DNA of 64,000 nucleotides from contig CAJTTZ010000001.1 of the NCBI GenBank assembly GCA_910579505.1, positions 558,001-622,000 of the forward strand, given 5' to 3'. The notes below the pieces were generated by a model. The model worked only from the letters and a program-made list of their open reading frames with translations, searched no databases and was not told the DNA's origin. The position numbers and the translations under genes are program-made. Positions within the stretch are counted from its first letter, which is position 1. Every line of letters begins with the position of its first letter. Of the stretch, positions 50,336 through 58,940 are shown one piece after another. The stretch comes from an uncultured Lachnospiraceae bacterium (lineage in GTDB: Bacteria > Bacillota > Clostridia > Lachnospirales > Lachnospiraceae).

Positions 50336-52360
50336 CTACATCATCGTATCATCCCGCAGAACCTCCGCCAGATTCATCTCCCGCATCCTGCGCCAGCTCA
50401 GAAAATAGGCAAGCGCCACCGCGCCGCCGACCGCCAGCATAAACGCACCAATTGGAGCAAAAGGCGCCTCAGCCAGAAACTCCGCCGGATTCATGTAACT
50501 TGCCTTCAACATAGCGCCCACAGCAAAGACCGCGACAGCTGCCGCCCACAGCATCGGGCGCGCCACAAGGACAAACGCTTCCATACAGAACATTTTCCGC
50601 AGTTCTCCCGGCGTCATGCCCACGGAAAGATATCTGGCAAACTCCCTCCTCCTCTGCCGCACAAAGCCAAGCGTATTGGAAAACACATTGCCCAAGCCAA
50701 TCAGCGCGAGCAGCACACAAAAAGTCCCCAGCACGAGCATCATCCCCTGTATCTGTCGGTCGTTCGTCTCATATTCCCGGATGCGGTTCTCGCTCTCTGT
50801 CGTATAAGCTCCCGCAAGGCTTTTTACGATTTCTCCCTGAATCGTTTCCAGTTCTTTCAAGCTGACTCCATCCCTGCAAAGAATGCGTATGAAGGTGTCT
50901 TCCTCCGCGCCGCCGATCCGTTCTTCCATTTTTCTCCACAGGCTCACCGGCACAAAATGCACCAGTTCATATTTGTCAATCGTTGCATATTCTTCCCGCA
51001 GGACGGGAACCTCCTCCGTACATGCCAGCACCAGAATCCCCAAAACCGCCGTACCGTCCGAAACTGGCATTTCCACACCCGCACTGCCCGTCTGCATCAG
51101 AAGTTCTGTCGTCCGGCAGTCATTGAGATAGGACATATACTGTGGATGCCGGAAATCCGGGTTGGTCACATCACAGATTACGTTTCGGATCACCGCCCCG
51201 TCCGTCCTCTGCGGGGCGCCGATCTGCCCGCAATATTCCAGAAAACTTGCGTCATCCATGACGATAATCGGTGCGTTTACCCGGAAATCTTCCCCATCCC
51301 GCGTCACATATTTCCCATCGTCATGGAAAAATCCCCCGTTCGCCCTCATTTCCCCACTCAGATTTTCCTCCGACAGCAGACTCTTCGCCCGCGCCTTCTG
51401 GAACACAATCACGTCATCCACACCCGGTATCTCCCGCAGTTTCTCCGTCTCCCCAAAGCTGCCTATCCCCGTGTCTTTCACCGTGACCATAATGTCCCAC
51501 GCGTCCTGATATTTTTCAAAATAAGTCTCCCTTGTACTAATTCCTGAGAGGGTAAAAAAGCACTGCATCAGCGTAAAAGCCGTCATAGAAAAAAGCAAAG
51601 ATATCGACGCCGTCCGAAGCGCCTTTCGCTGTACCCGCAACGCGTTTCCCGCCAGCTCTCCTTCCACACCGAACAGAAGGGAAAGCCCCAAAGAATTGCA
51701 TTTTCTTCTCAGTTCCAGCTCCCGTGTATTTTTGATTGCCTCAAGCGGTGTCATCACGCTCAGTTTCCTTGCCGGCATCCATGCGGATATCCCTATGGTG
51801 ATTGCCGTTATCAAAAGCGTAAACAAAAGAATCAGCGGATGGTACCCGAACACTGACGCCCGTCTGCCTTCCACCTCCCGTGCCAACATCTCCAACAGAG
51901 CCAGAAGCCCCATGCTCACCGCTATGCCAAGCAGCGTTCCCAGAAGAATCGGCGCCGCGCACAGGTATGCCGCCTCCTGCAAGAGACAGGTCCGAATCTG
52001 TCTCGGTGTCGCCCCAATGCTGGACAAAATACCGAACTGGTGGATTCTCGCCTGCATGGACACCGCAAAGGCATTGTGTATGATAACGATAAGCGAAAAG
52101 GAGGCAAGCCCCATTATCAAGAGAAACAGCGGAAATACCAGCCTTGGCGCCTCATCGTCTGCGTCGCGCACCAGATACATCGCCATCAGCGCGTACTGGT
52201 CTCCCTCCGCCCGCAGCCGTTCCACCTCATACTTCCACATATTGTAAAACTGACAGCTTAACAACGATAAAAGCAGCGACGAAATAAACGCGGCTGTCAT
52301 AACGGAAACGGCGGCAGAGCGGTTGTTTTTCAGATAACCCGACGAATAGTCTCTCCACAT
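50336..52360 (-). CDS. Bce-like ABC transporter permease
   Basis: About 674 residues with FtsX domains. One helix near the N-terminus (about 14-36), three more at 75-200, others near 250, an extracellular domain of about 230 residues (about 275-510), then three helices to the C-terminus. This is the BceB layout of transporters that sense and remove peptide antibiotics. The start is placed at ATG 52358-52360 (AAGGAGG 8 bases upstream); a GTG two codons earlier overlaps the ATPase stop by one base. It pairs with the kinase/regulator genes upstream. Confidence 0.9.
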   Translation of the reverse strand: MWRDYSSGYLKNNRSAAVSVMTAAFISSLLLSLLSCQFYNMWKYEVERLRAEGDQYALMAMYLVRDADDEAPRLVFPLFLLIMGLASFSLIVIIHNAFAVSMQARIHQFGILSSIGATPRQIRTCLLQEAAYLCAAPILLGTLLGIAVSMGLLALLEMLAREVEGRRASVFGYHPLILLFTLLITAITIGISAWMPARKLSVMTPLEAIKNTRELELRRKCNSLGLSLLFGVEGELAGNALRVQRKALRTASISLLFSMTAFTLMQCFFTLSGISTRETYFEKYQDAWDIMVTVKDTGIGSFGETEKLREIPGVDDVIVFQKARAKSLLSEENLSGEMRANGGFFHDDGKYVTRDGEDFRVNAPIIVMDDASFLEYCGQIGAPQRTDGAVIRNVICDVTNPDFRHPQYMSYLNDCRTTELLMQTGSAGVEMPVSDGTAVLGILVLACTEEVPVLREEYATIDKYELVHFVPVSLWRKMEERIGGAEEDTFIRILCRDGVSLKELETIQGEIVKSLAGAYTTESENRIREYETNDRQIQGMMLVLGTFCVLLALIGLGNVFSNTLGFVRQRRREFARYLSVGMTPGELRKMFCMEAFVLVARPMLWAAAVAVFAVGAMLKASYMNPAEFLAEAPFAPIGAFMLAVGGAVALAYFLSWRRMREMNLAEVLRDDTMM

Positions 52361-52365
52361 CTGCA

Positions 52366-53046
52366 CTACCTCCTTCTCTCATCGCCCACAATGCGGCCGT
52401 CCTCTATGGTGATGATTCTGTCCGCCTCCAGAGCAACTTTTTCATCGTGGGTAATCAGCACTATCGTCTGCTTCATGTTTCGGTTGGAAAGTTTGAGCAT
52501 GTCCATGATTTCCCCGGAATTTTTCTGATCCAGATTGCCTGTCGGCTCGTCCGCCAGCAATAACGCCGGGCGGTAAATCAGGGAGCGGGCAATCGCCACC
52601 CTCTGCTGCTGCCCGCCGGACAGCTGATTCGGCAAAGACTCCAGCCGCTCGGAGAGGCCAAGTGTCTTTACCACCTCTTCAAAATACGCCTCGTTCGGTT
52701 TCTTTTTATCCAGTGCAAGCGGCATCAGAATGTTTTTCCTGACCGTCAGCGTGGGAATCAGATTATAAAACTGGTATACCAGTCCCACCTTTCTCCGCCG
52801 GAAAATTGCCGCCTGTGTCTGATTCAGTTCGGAGAGGTCAGTTCCCTCCACGGTTACCCTGCCGCCCGTCGGTTTGTCCACGCTCCCCAGTATATGCAGC
52901 AGCGTAGATTTCCCGGAGCCGGACGCCCCCGTAATCGCCACAAATTCTCCCCTTTCAACCTCAAGGTCAATCCCCGCCAGCGCCACCACCCGGTTATCCC
53001 CGGAGCCGTACACCTTGCTCACTCCCTCGCATGTCAGAATATTCAC
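52366..53046 (-). CDS. Bce-like ABC transporter ATPase
   Basis: 226 residues, MacB/BceA type. Walker A ITGASGSGKST, signature NQLSGGQQQRVAIARSL, Walker B LLLADEPTGNLD and VLITHDEKVA. It is coupled to the permease gene. Transcription probably starts in the 290-base gap upstream under the two-component system next door. Confidence 0.95.
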   Translation of the reverse strand: MNILTCEGVSKVYGSGDNRVVALAGIDLEVERGEFVAITGASGSGKSTLLHILGSVDKPTGGRVTVEGTDLSELNQTQAAIFRRRKVGLVYQFYNLIPTLTVRKNILMPLALDKKKPNEAYFEEVVKTLGLSERLESLPNQLSGGQQQRVAIARSLIYRPALLLADEPTGNLDQKNSGEIMDMLKLSNRNMKQTIVLITHDEKVALEADRIITIEDGRIVGDERRR

Positions 53047-53336
53047 GCGTCTGTCTCCTCCTTCTCCTCTTAAACTATAATTGAGTCATTGCGAAACGCT
53101 TTTTTGCTATTGCTGTATTGTGCATGTTGTATAATCCATAAGCAGCCCCTTGGAAACTGTTTAAATCCTTCGGATTAAAACGGTCAGTGCTTCATGAGGT
53201 TTTTCACGAATTTAGCACTGCTACGCTTGGAACGGAGCGCAAGCGCGTCTGTGTTGGTTATGCTATTTGTACAATCTCAACAACCACAAAGGAGTTTCGC
53301 ATCTACCTAATCATCCTAACAGGAGAAAGTGACAAC
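53047..53336. other. Gap between kinase and ABC genes
   Basis: About 290 bases with no supported gene. A hairpin CAGTGCT / AGCACTG with an inner TTCGTGA / TCATGAA stem (53185-53220) is a likely terminator of the kinase gene. A TATAGT box near 53075 on the minus strand could be the -10 of the ABC operon. I could not define a regulator binding site. Confidence 0.5.
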
Positions 53337-54320
53337 TCAGTGACAGTAAAAGCGGATTTCAAAACAGGCGCCGCCCTCCGGCAGATTTTTTGCGCGTATG
53401 ACGCCGTTTTGGCGCGTGGTCAGCTCCTTCGCCAGGGCAAGCCCTATTCCGATCCCACCTTCCGCCGCGTTTTTGCCCCGGTAAAACCGTTCGAACAGAT
53501 GAGGCAGATCTTCCCTGTCAAATCCTGCCCCTTCATCCTGTATGCGTATTTCCTTATATAGAGGGTTTTGTTCATAAAAACAGCGGACACATCCGCCTGC
53601 ATTGTGCTCCGCACAGTTTTTCATCAGATTCATAAGCGCTTCCATAGTCCAATCCAAATCGACGTTTACCGTCATGGCCCCAAGTTCTGGAATGTCAATG
53701 GAGACATTCAGCTGTGCGCAGATTTCCTGCAGATTATCCGCCGCAAGCATAAGCAGGGTATAGACATCCGTCTCCTCCCGCCTAAGAGCCAGCGTGCCCG
53801 CGTCCAGCCGCGCCAGAAGAAGCAGCGCCTCTTCCAGATGCGTCAGTCTCCCAAGCTGCTTTATCATCTGCTCCCGTCCCCTCTTCTTTGCCGCACCGCC
53901 CCTGTCTTCCATTGTCTGTACCGACAAAGAAATTGCCGTGATCGGCGTCTTGATCTGATGGGCGATATTGGTCAGATTCTGTGCAAACTCGTTTTTCTTT
54001 TGCACCGCCTCCTCACGCGTCTGATAAAGGTAAGTCACCGTCTTATAGATCTGATCCTCCAGCTTGGAAAGGTCATCCTCACCCAGCGCGGAAAGGACCG
54101 GCGCACTTCCCGCATTTGCCTGCTCCAGATACGCCGTCAGCTCCCGCAGGCGCAGTCTCTCCCTTCTCCTTTGCAACATAAGCCCGGCCAGCAGAAGAAA
54201 CGCGCCTGCCAGCCTCCAAATATAAAAGCCTGAAACCAGCATAGCCACAGTGCCAGAAACAGACAGGACAGCCGACAGGATAAATGCATCGTCCGCTTTT
54301 CTATATTTCACTCCTCCCAT
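53337..54320 (-). CDS. Bce-type sensor histidine kinase
   Basis: 327 residues. Two close N-terminal membrane helices (about 13-48) with almost no extracellular loop, the intramembrane-sensing layout of BceS. HisKA carries His in NLTNIAHQIKTPITAISLS (about 137); N-box LMNLMKNCAEHN and G-box GGIGIGLALAKEL are intact. The kinase cannot bind the peptide itself in this class; the transporter relays flux. It overlaps the regulator gene by 13 bases. Confidence 0.92.
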   Translation of the reverse strand: MGGVKYRKADDAFILSAVLSVSGTVAMLVSGFYIWRLAGAFLLLAGLMLQRRRERLRLRELTAYLEQANAGSAPVLSALGEDDLSKLEDQIYKTVTYLYQTREEAVQKKNEFAQNLTNIAHQIKTPITAISLSVQTMEDRGGAAKKRGREQMIKQLGRLTHLEEALLLLARLDAGTLALRREETDVYTLLMLAADNLQEICAQLNVSIDIPELGAMTVNVDLDWTMEALMNLMKNCAEHNAGGCVRCFYEQNPLYKEIRIQDEGAGFDREDLPHLFERFYRGKNAAEGGIGIGLALAKELTTRQNGVIRAKNLPEGGACFEIRFYCH

Positions 54321-54988
54321 GCCAACTCCTCCATACGGTAACCCACACTTCTGACTGTCTTAAGACATGCCGGCTGGTGCAGTTTATCCCGCAATCGTTT
54401 AACTGTCACAGTCAATGTATTGTCATTCACAAAGTTTCCGTTCACATCCCACACCTGTTCCAACAGCCTTTCCCTTGTCACGACCCTTCCTTTATTCCTC
54501 AGCAGACACAGAAGCACCTGATACTCAACCGCGCTTAAACTTACCTCCTCTAAACCGCAGGACACGAGCATTCGGTTTAAATCCATCGTAATATCCCCGC
54601 AGGACAGATACTGCCCGCCCACATTCCCGCTTCTGCGAAGGAGAGCCTGCACTCTGGAATGCAGTACCTCAAGCGCAAAGGGTTTCACCACATAGTCGTC
54701 CGCCCCGCTCTCGAACCCCGAGACAATATCCGCGCTGTCGCCCCGCACCGTCAGAAAAATAACCGGCAGTTCTTTCCAAGTCCTGCGGATCCACCGGCAA
54801 AGCCCGTCCCCGCGCCCGTCCGGCATGTTCCAGTCTAACAGCACCATAGCCGGCAAACGACGTGCAAGCGCCTGCTTTAAGTCTGCAAGCGTGCCGTATA
54901 CCGACACCTTTATGTCCTTCCTCTCCAGATACGCCTCTACCATACCCGCAATACCCGGATCATCCTCCGCATAATATATTTCAGTCAT
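54308..54988 (-). CDS. Bce-type response regulator
   Basis: 226 residues, OmpR family. Receiver with Asp pocket AEDDPG, phosphoacceptor VLLDWNMPDGRGD and VVKPFALEVL; winged-helix domain with LSAVEYQVLLCLLRNKGRVVTRE ... VTVKRLRDKL. It probably controls the ABC genes downstream. Confidence 0.94.
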   Translation of the reverse strand: MTEIYYAEDDPGIAGMVEAYLERKDIKVSVYGTLADLKQALARRLPAMVLLDWNMPDGRGDGLCRWIRRTWKELPVIFLTVRGDSADIVSGFESGADDYVVKPFALEVLHSRVQALLRRSGNVGGQYLSCGDITMDLNRMLVSCGLEEVSLSAVEYQVLLCLLRNKGRVVTRERLLEQVWDVNGNFVNDNTLTVTVKRLRDKLHQPACLKTVRSVGYRMEELAWEE

Positions 54989-55045
54989 CCATCTGTCCCG
55001 CCTTTTTTGTTTACACTGTATTTTGTATTATAACATACAAAAAGA

Positions 55046-55074
55046 TAGGCATTCTAAAAAAAACATGCTATAAT
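55046..55074 (+). promoter_or_regulatory. Promoter of the PocR gene, with a divergent -10
   Basis: TAGGCA (55046-55051), 17 bases, perfect TATAAT (55069-55074), 35 bases before the start. On the opposite strand a TATAAT at 55027-55032 fits the response-regulator gene, though without a clear -35. Confidence 0.65.
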
Positions 55075-55108
55075 AAATACAATATTGTTAAAGGAGGGGG
55101 AAACTGAC

Positions 55109-55882
55109 ATGAAACTTTCGGATTTTATGGACATGTCCCATTTGCAGAAAATTCAGGATACCTTTTCGCAAGCCACCGGCCTTGCTGCCATTGCCGTCGA
55201 TACTGAGGACAACTATATTACCAAAGGAAGCGGATTCACCGACTTTTGTACAAAACAGATGAAGAGCTGCCCTGAAGGGGCAAAACGCTGTCAGAAATGT
55301 AAGTTTTCCGGGCAGGGCGTTTACGAATGCCATGCGGGACTTATGGAATTTTCCATTGATATCGTGCTGAACGGCGAAAAATTAGGCCGTCTGATCGGCG
55401 GACAGGTTTTCTCCCGCGAGCCGGATGAAGAAAAACTTGCCGCGCTCGCCGAAGAGCTGGGACTTGATCCGAATGCTTTTGTCCGCGCCGCGCAGAAAGT
55501 GCCCGTGCGCACGGAACCTTCCATCCGCGCCGCTGTTTCCCTCCTGAATGACATGGTAAATATCCTGATTGTACAGGAATATATGAGCGCTACGGAATAT
55601 AAAAAGATCCATGTATGGGAAGAGGAAATCGCAAACGCCACAGAAACCGTGGCACGGATCAAAGAAAATACCAAAGAGCTTGAAGGCATCGCTTCCAAAC
55701 AGACGATCATGGCCTTAAACGCTTCTATAGAAACAGCAAGAGTCGGCGCTGCGGGAGCCGGTTTCGGTATCATCGCAAAGCAGATGGGCGCTTTCTCCAA
55801 GCAGTCCACGGAGATCTACAAAAAGATCACGCAGGATGCCAACAGCATCGCCGAATCCATACATAAAATGAACGAGACATAA
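55109..55882 (+). CDS. PocR-domain protein with a minimal chemoreceptor tip
   Basis: 257 residues from MKLSDFMDMSHL (AAGGAGGGGG upstream). The N-terminal PocR domain (about 8-165) has clustered cysteines C47, C54, C61, C64 and C74, which suggest a metal or redox centre. A short helical hairpin follows (195-235), MALNASIETARVGAAGAGFG, which is the signalling tip of methyl-accepting chemotaxis proteins; the usual long methylation helices, HAMP and membrane segments are absent. It is therefore a soluble mini-receptor that may contact CheA/CheW arrays or act as a free sensor. The ligand is unknown. Confidence 0.85.
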   Translation: MKLSDFMDMSHLQKIQDTFSQATGLAAIAVDTEDNYITKGSGFTDFCTKQMKSCPEGAKRCQKCKFSGQGVYECHAGLMEFSIDIVLNGEKLGRLIGGQVFSREPDEEKLAALAEELGLDPNAFVRAAQKVPVRTEPSIRAAVSLLNDMVNILIVQEYMSATEYKKIHVWEEEIANATETVARIKENTKELEGIASKQTIMALNASIETARVGAAGAGFGIIAKQMGAFSKQSTEIYKKITQDANSIAESIHKMNET

Positions 55883-55906
55883 TTATTTCCGATCCTAAAC
55901 AGATTT

Positions 55907-55942
55907 AAAAAGCTGTCCCCAGTCAACAGAGGACAGCTTTTT
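55907..55942. terminator. Bidirectional terminator
   Basis: AAAAAGCTGTCC / GGACAGCTTTTT, a perfect 12-bp stem between convergent genes. Confidence 0.9.
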
Positions 55943-55967
55943 CTTACGAATCAACATTTTCGTTTTT

Positions 55968-56639
55968 TCACTCTACGACAATCTCCAGATACCCCACCAT
56001 CTTTGCCATGTCAAACTCCTTGATTACGCCCAGGTTTGGATCGTAATACTTTCCATCGTAACCTACAAGATAATGGCTGTATCTGCCCATGCGCTCCATA
56101 ATGATCGTACATTTCGGCAGTTCCACACTTTTTCCCAGTGTATACACAATCCTGTCAGCATGACGAATGCCCAGATATTCCAACGTGACAATCATCTTGC
56201 TCATGTTGGCCTGCCACTCCCTGCATTTCATAATGTCGCACGCCTCGTCTAACGTCGTACCCGCAATCATCGCGATGCAGGACTGGCCGCACAGACCGTC
56301 CCAAGGCTGTGTCACAAGCTCCACCCCGTCGATTTTACGGATCGGGTGCTCCACGCTGTAAGGGCTGTCCCCGATTCTTCCCATCACATTTCCCACAATT
56401 TCAATGGAAATCTGGTATTTCTTCCCAAGTTCCACTTTGGAGAGCGTATCCTGGCTTACCGGGATGTCGTAGTACCCCTGCCCTTTCGGCAGCAGATCGC
56501 AGATAAAGCAAACGTCGTCAAAGCATACCCTGACCGGCGCGTCTCCCACCTTCTCGCAAACCTCCCAGACATTGAATGGCACGGAGATGGCATTTTCATT
56601 CTCCCGGAATTCCACAGTACCTTCAAATTCGTATTTCAT
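55968..56639 (-). CDS. DUF1905-like domain fused to a C39-like cysteine peptidase
   Basis: About 223 residues from MKYEFEGTVEF (frame open to 56690; AGGG before this ATG). The N-terminal region (1-85) is a small beta-barrel resembling DUF1905 (VPFNVWEVC ... YDIPVSQDTLSKVELGKKY). The C-terminal region (about 105-220) has a papain-like pattern: Gln111-x5-Cys117 in QPWDGLCGQSCIAM, His189 in RYSHYLVGYDG and Asp200 in YYDPN. No signal peptide, so it acts inside the cell. The fusion is not one I know and the substrate cannot be guessed. Confidence 0.75.
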   Translation of the reverse strand: MKYEFEGTVEFRENENAISVPFNVWEVCEKVGDAPVRVCFDDVCFICDLLPKGQGYYDIPVSQDTLSKVELGKKYQISIEIVGNVMGRIGDSPYSVEHPIRKIDGVELVTQPWDGLCGQSCIAMIAGTTLDEACDIMKCREWQANMSKMIVTLEYLGIRHADRIVYTLGKSVELPKCTIIMERMGRYSHYLVGYDGKYYDPNLGVIKEFDMAKMVGYLEIVVE

Positions 56640-56747
56640 GTCGTAACCCTGCCTTTCTTTTTTTGTATTTCCACAGCGCCGACCTCTCACCGCTGTTTAC
56701 TGCCTCACCAGCCGCCATGCCTGCGCATCGCGGAATCTCAAATTCGT
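56640..56747. other. Gap upstream of the DUF1905-C39 gene
   Basis: About 105 bases that should hold the promoter of the downstream gene. A CGGAATCTCA segment (56731-56740) recurs at the vanY-tgt junction (complement of the minus-strand TGAGATTCCG there). Confidence 0.4.
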
Positions 56748-56846
56748 GCGGAGAATGCCATATTTCAGGCATTCTCCTGCGTGAGACTTAGAACTTCTTC
56801 GCGAAGCAGCCCTTGCTGCGAGTGATTAGAAGTTCTTCTCACGCTA
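56748..56846 (-). repeat. Double-hairpin element, copy 2
   Basis: Small hairpin GGAGAATGCC (56750-56759) / GGCATTCTCC (56768-56777). Large hairpin: outer stem GCGTGAGA (56779-56786) / TCTCACGC (56837-56844), middle stem AGAACTTCT (56790-56798) / AGAAGTTCT (56828-56836), inner GCAG / CTGC. The element begins at the stop codon of the lysozyme gene (TAG, 56844-56846). Compared with copy 1 the middle stem and small stem are the same, while the outer and inner stems differ on both sides yet still pair. Confidence 0.8.
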
Positions 56847-57968
56847 ATCCTCATACTCCCGCGCGTCAAAACTGACGTTTAAATCCACGTCGCCTTTGAT
56901 GCCTGCCACTTTTCCCTTGTTCGTATACTGCCAGATTTTAAAATCATAGGGGAAATAGTAAGTCTCGTCATAGTAGGCAAACCACTTATCGTACTCCTCC
57001 AGTTTCTCTATATCCATAAGCAGCATAAAAGTTTTTAAATTGCCATAAATCATCGGCGTATATCCCGCCTCCTTGATCTTCTCGCAGAAGGTGATACAGT
57101 ATTTGGTCCGATCCTCACTGTTCAGATCATTGCTGCGCGCGTTCGTGCTCGTCACCGCCTCCACGTCAATCACCACAGGATAGGTCACTTTGTAGGGCGC
57201 GATGGACTCGATCACAAACTCGGCCTCCTCCTCGGCTTCCTCCTCGCTCATCGCCTGGGTGAAGAAATAGACGCCCACGTCGATATCATTCTTTAAAGCC
57301 CCTTTAATATTCGTCTGGAAAGTTTCATCTTCCAGAATCTCGCCTTCAGTATATCCCCGGATCCCCAGGCGTATGAAGGCATAATCCACTTCATCTGACG
57401 CCACTTTTTCCCAGTCGATCTTATCCTGATACCGGGATACATCTATTCCCTTACGGGAAATCCTCTCTCCCTCTTCATAATAATGGATCACACCGTCCCC
57501 GTCAGCCATAAAAGATTCGGGATTGTATGTATTCTTTGCCAGATTCTCCAGAATCGGGAAAAAGTAATACTGTCCCGCATCCGCCAGCACAACTTCATCC
57601 GGGAAAAAGCTCCTGAGCATCTCTGTCGTTCCACCGCCGGAAGTCATAAGCTCCTTCATCCTGCTAAGGAACGCCTCGCTCACTTCCTCAGACGTTTTCT
57701 CTTTCGCTTCCTCCACAGCGCTCTCAACCAGCGCGTCCACTTCCGCCTGATTGTATGCCGCCTCCTCTTTCAGGCGGATTGCCTCCAGCTCGCTCATAAC
57801 CGCCGTGTTCTTCTGCTGGATCGCCCGGTACTGGAATACCACTACCAGACAGATTGTTACCGCTGTCAAAGTGATAATGCATAGAAGAATGGAGCCTGCG
57901 AGAATACTGTTCTCACTTCTCCTTCGTTTCTTCCTGCTGCGCTTTCCCTGCGAATGATTCTCCTGCAT
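56844..57968 (-). CDS. Membrane-anchored GH25 lysozyme, second type
   Basis: 374 residues. Very basic cytoplasmic start (KRSRKKRRR), membrane helix (about 23-46), a coiled-coil stretch (about 47-110), then a GH25 domain (about 172-370): GIDVSRYQDKIDW and catalytic region VVIDVEAV, ending IKGDVDLNVSF. No SH3 repeats, unlike the copy at 5531. A membrane-bound muramidase for wall turnover. Its stop codon starts the double-hairpin element. Confidence 0.93.
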   Translation of the reverse strand: MQENHSQGKRSRKKRRRSENSILAGSILLCIITLTAVTICLVVVFQYRAIQQKNTAVMSELEAIRLKEEAAYNQAEVDALVESAVEEAKEKTSEEVSEAFLSRMKELMTSGGGTTEMLRSFFPDEVVLADAGQYYFFPILENLAKNTYNPESFMADGDGVIHYYEEGERISRKGIDVSRYQDKIDWEKVASDEVDYAFIRLGIRGYTEGEILEDETFQTNIKGALKNDIDVGVYFFTQAMSEEEAEEEAEFVIESIAPYKVTYPVVIDVEAVTSTNARSNDLNSEDRTKYCITFCEKIKEAGYTPMIYGNLKTFMLLMDIEKLEEYDKWFAYYDETYYFPYDFKIWQYTNKGKVAGIKGDVDLNVSFDAREYED

Positions 57969-57995
57969 AAACTCTCCTTTTATATGCGCATACCG

Positions 57996-58844
57996 CTACA
58001 TGCGCTCGCTAAAGTAGCTTTTGTACCCTTCTCCGAACACCTCTGTCGCACTTGTGATAATCATAAAGGAATCCGGATCTTCCTGTTTTACAATCTCCTC
58101 CGCTCTGGGCGATACCGGCTTTTTCACAACACACATTATCACCCGCTTGTTATCTCCACTATATGCGCCCTGCCCTTTTATATATGTCACGCCGATATCC
58201 AGATCCGACAACAGGCGGCCCGCAATTTTTTCCGACTTTGAGCTGATAATATACAGAAGCTTCGCCTCATCCCTGCCGTAAAGCACAACATCCATCACCA
58301 CGGAAGTACAGATCGCTGAGATCGCGGCATATAACGCTGCGTTTAAGTCCCGGAATACGATGCCGGAAAGGGTCACCACAAGCGCATCTGCTATAAAAAA
58401 TATCTTCCCTGTCTTCAGATGCGGAAACCTAAGCCTGAGCGCCTTGACGATAATGTCCATACCTCCCGTGGTCGCTCCCGCCCGGAAAATCACACCGATG
58501 GAAACCGCCGTCAGCGTACCGCCCACAAGCGCCGCCAGAAGGATATCATCCGTGGCCGCCCCGTAAGGAGCCAGCACATTCGTAAAAACCGAAATCAGCG
58601 CCGTCGCGTAAATCGTGGAGACCGTAAGCCCGATTCCGAATTTCCACACCGCAAAAATTAAAATCGGTATATTGATCAGCATGATAAGCGTACCCGTATT
58701 GACAGGGAGAACCCTGCTCAAAATAATGGCGATACCTGTCACACCGCCCGGTGCCATATTATTGGGGTCTGTAAAGAGGCTGACCCCGACGGCATAGATA
58801 AATGCCGCTGCCGTTATAATAACATATTTTTTTACTTTCTGCAT
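57996..58844 (-). CDS. YitT family membrane protein
   Basis: 282 residues. Five or six membrane helices (about 8-190) with the family motif FTDPNNMAPGGVTGIAIIL and FRAGATTGGMDIIVKAL, then a cytoplasmic DUF2179 domain (about 215-275, YIKGQGAYSGDNKRVIMCVV). Function unknown; YitT proteins are common in Firmicutes and may move small molecules. Confidence 0.92.
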   Translation of the reverse strand: MQKVKKYVIITAAAFIYAVGVSLFTDPNNMAPGGVTGIAIILSRVLPVNTGTLIMLINIPILIFAVWKFGIGLTVSTIYATALISVFTNVLAPYGAATDDILLAALVGGTLTAVSIGVIFRAGATTGGMDIIVKALRLRFPHLKTGKIFFIADALVVTLSGIVFRDLNAALYAAISAICTSVVMDVVLYGRDEAKLLYIISSKSEKIAGRLLSDLDIGVTYIKGQGAYSGDNKRVIMCVVKKPVSPRAEEIVKQEDPDSFMIITSATEVFGEGYKSYFSERM

Positions 58845-58940
58845 GAATATGAGTCCTGCCTTTTTTTGTTATCATATCCATCTTAAAATTATATCATTCG
58901 CAGTGCGGGCTCCGCGTCACTTGTTTTCCTTTCGCGGCGT

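Noticed and set aside
50282..51547. Open frame of about 420 codons on the plus strand
   Set aside because: Antisense shadow of the Bce-like permease; His/Pro/Arg-rich with no recognisable domain.
53187..53561. Possible small gene between the kinase and ABC genes
   Set aside because: The frame starts in a hairpin and then runs antisense into the kinase gene; no ribosome site or similarity.
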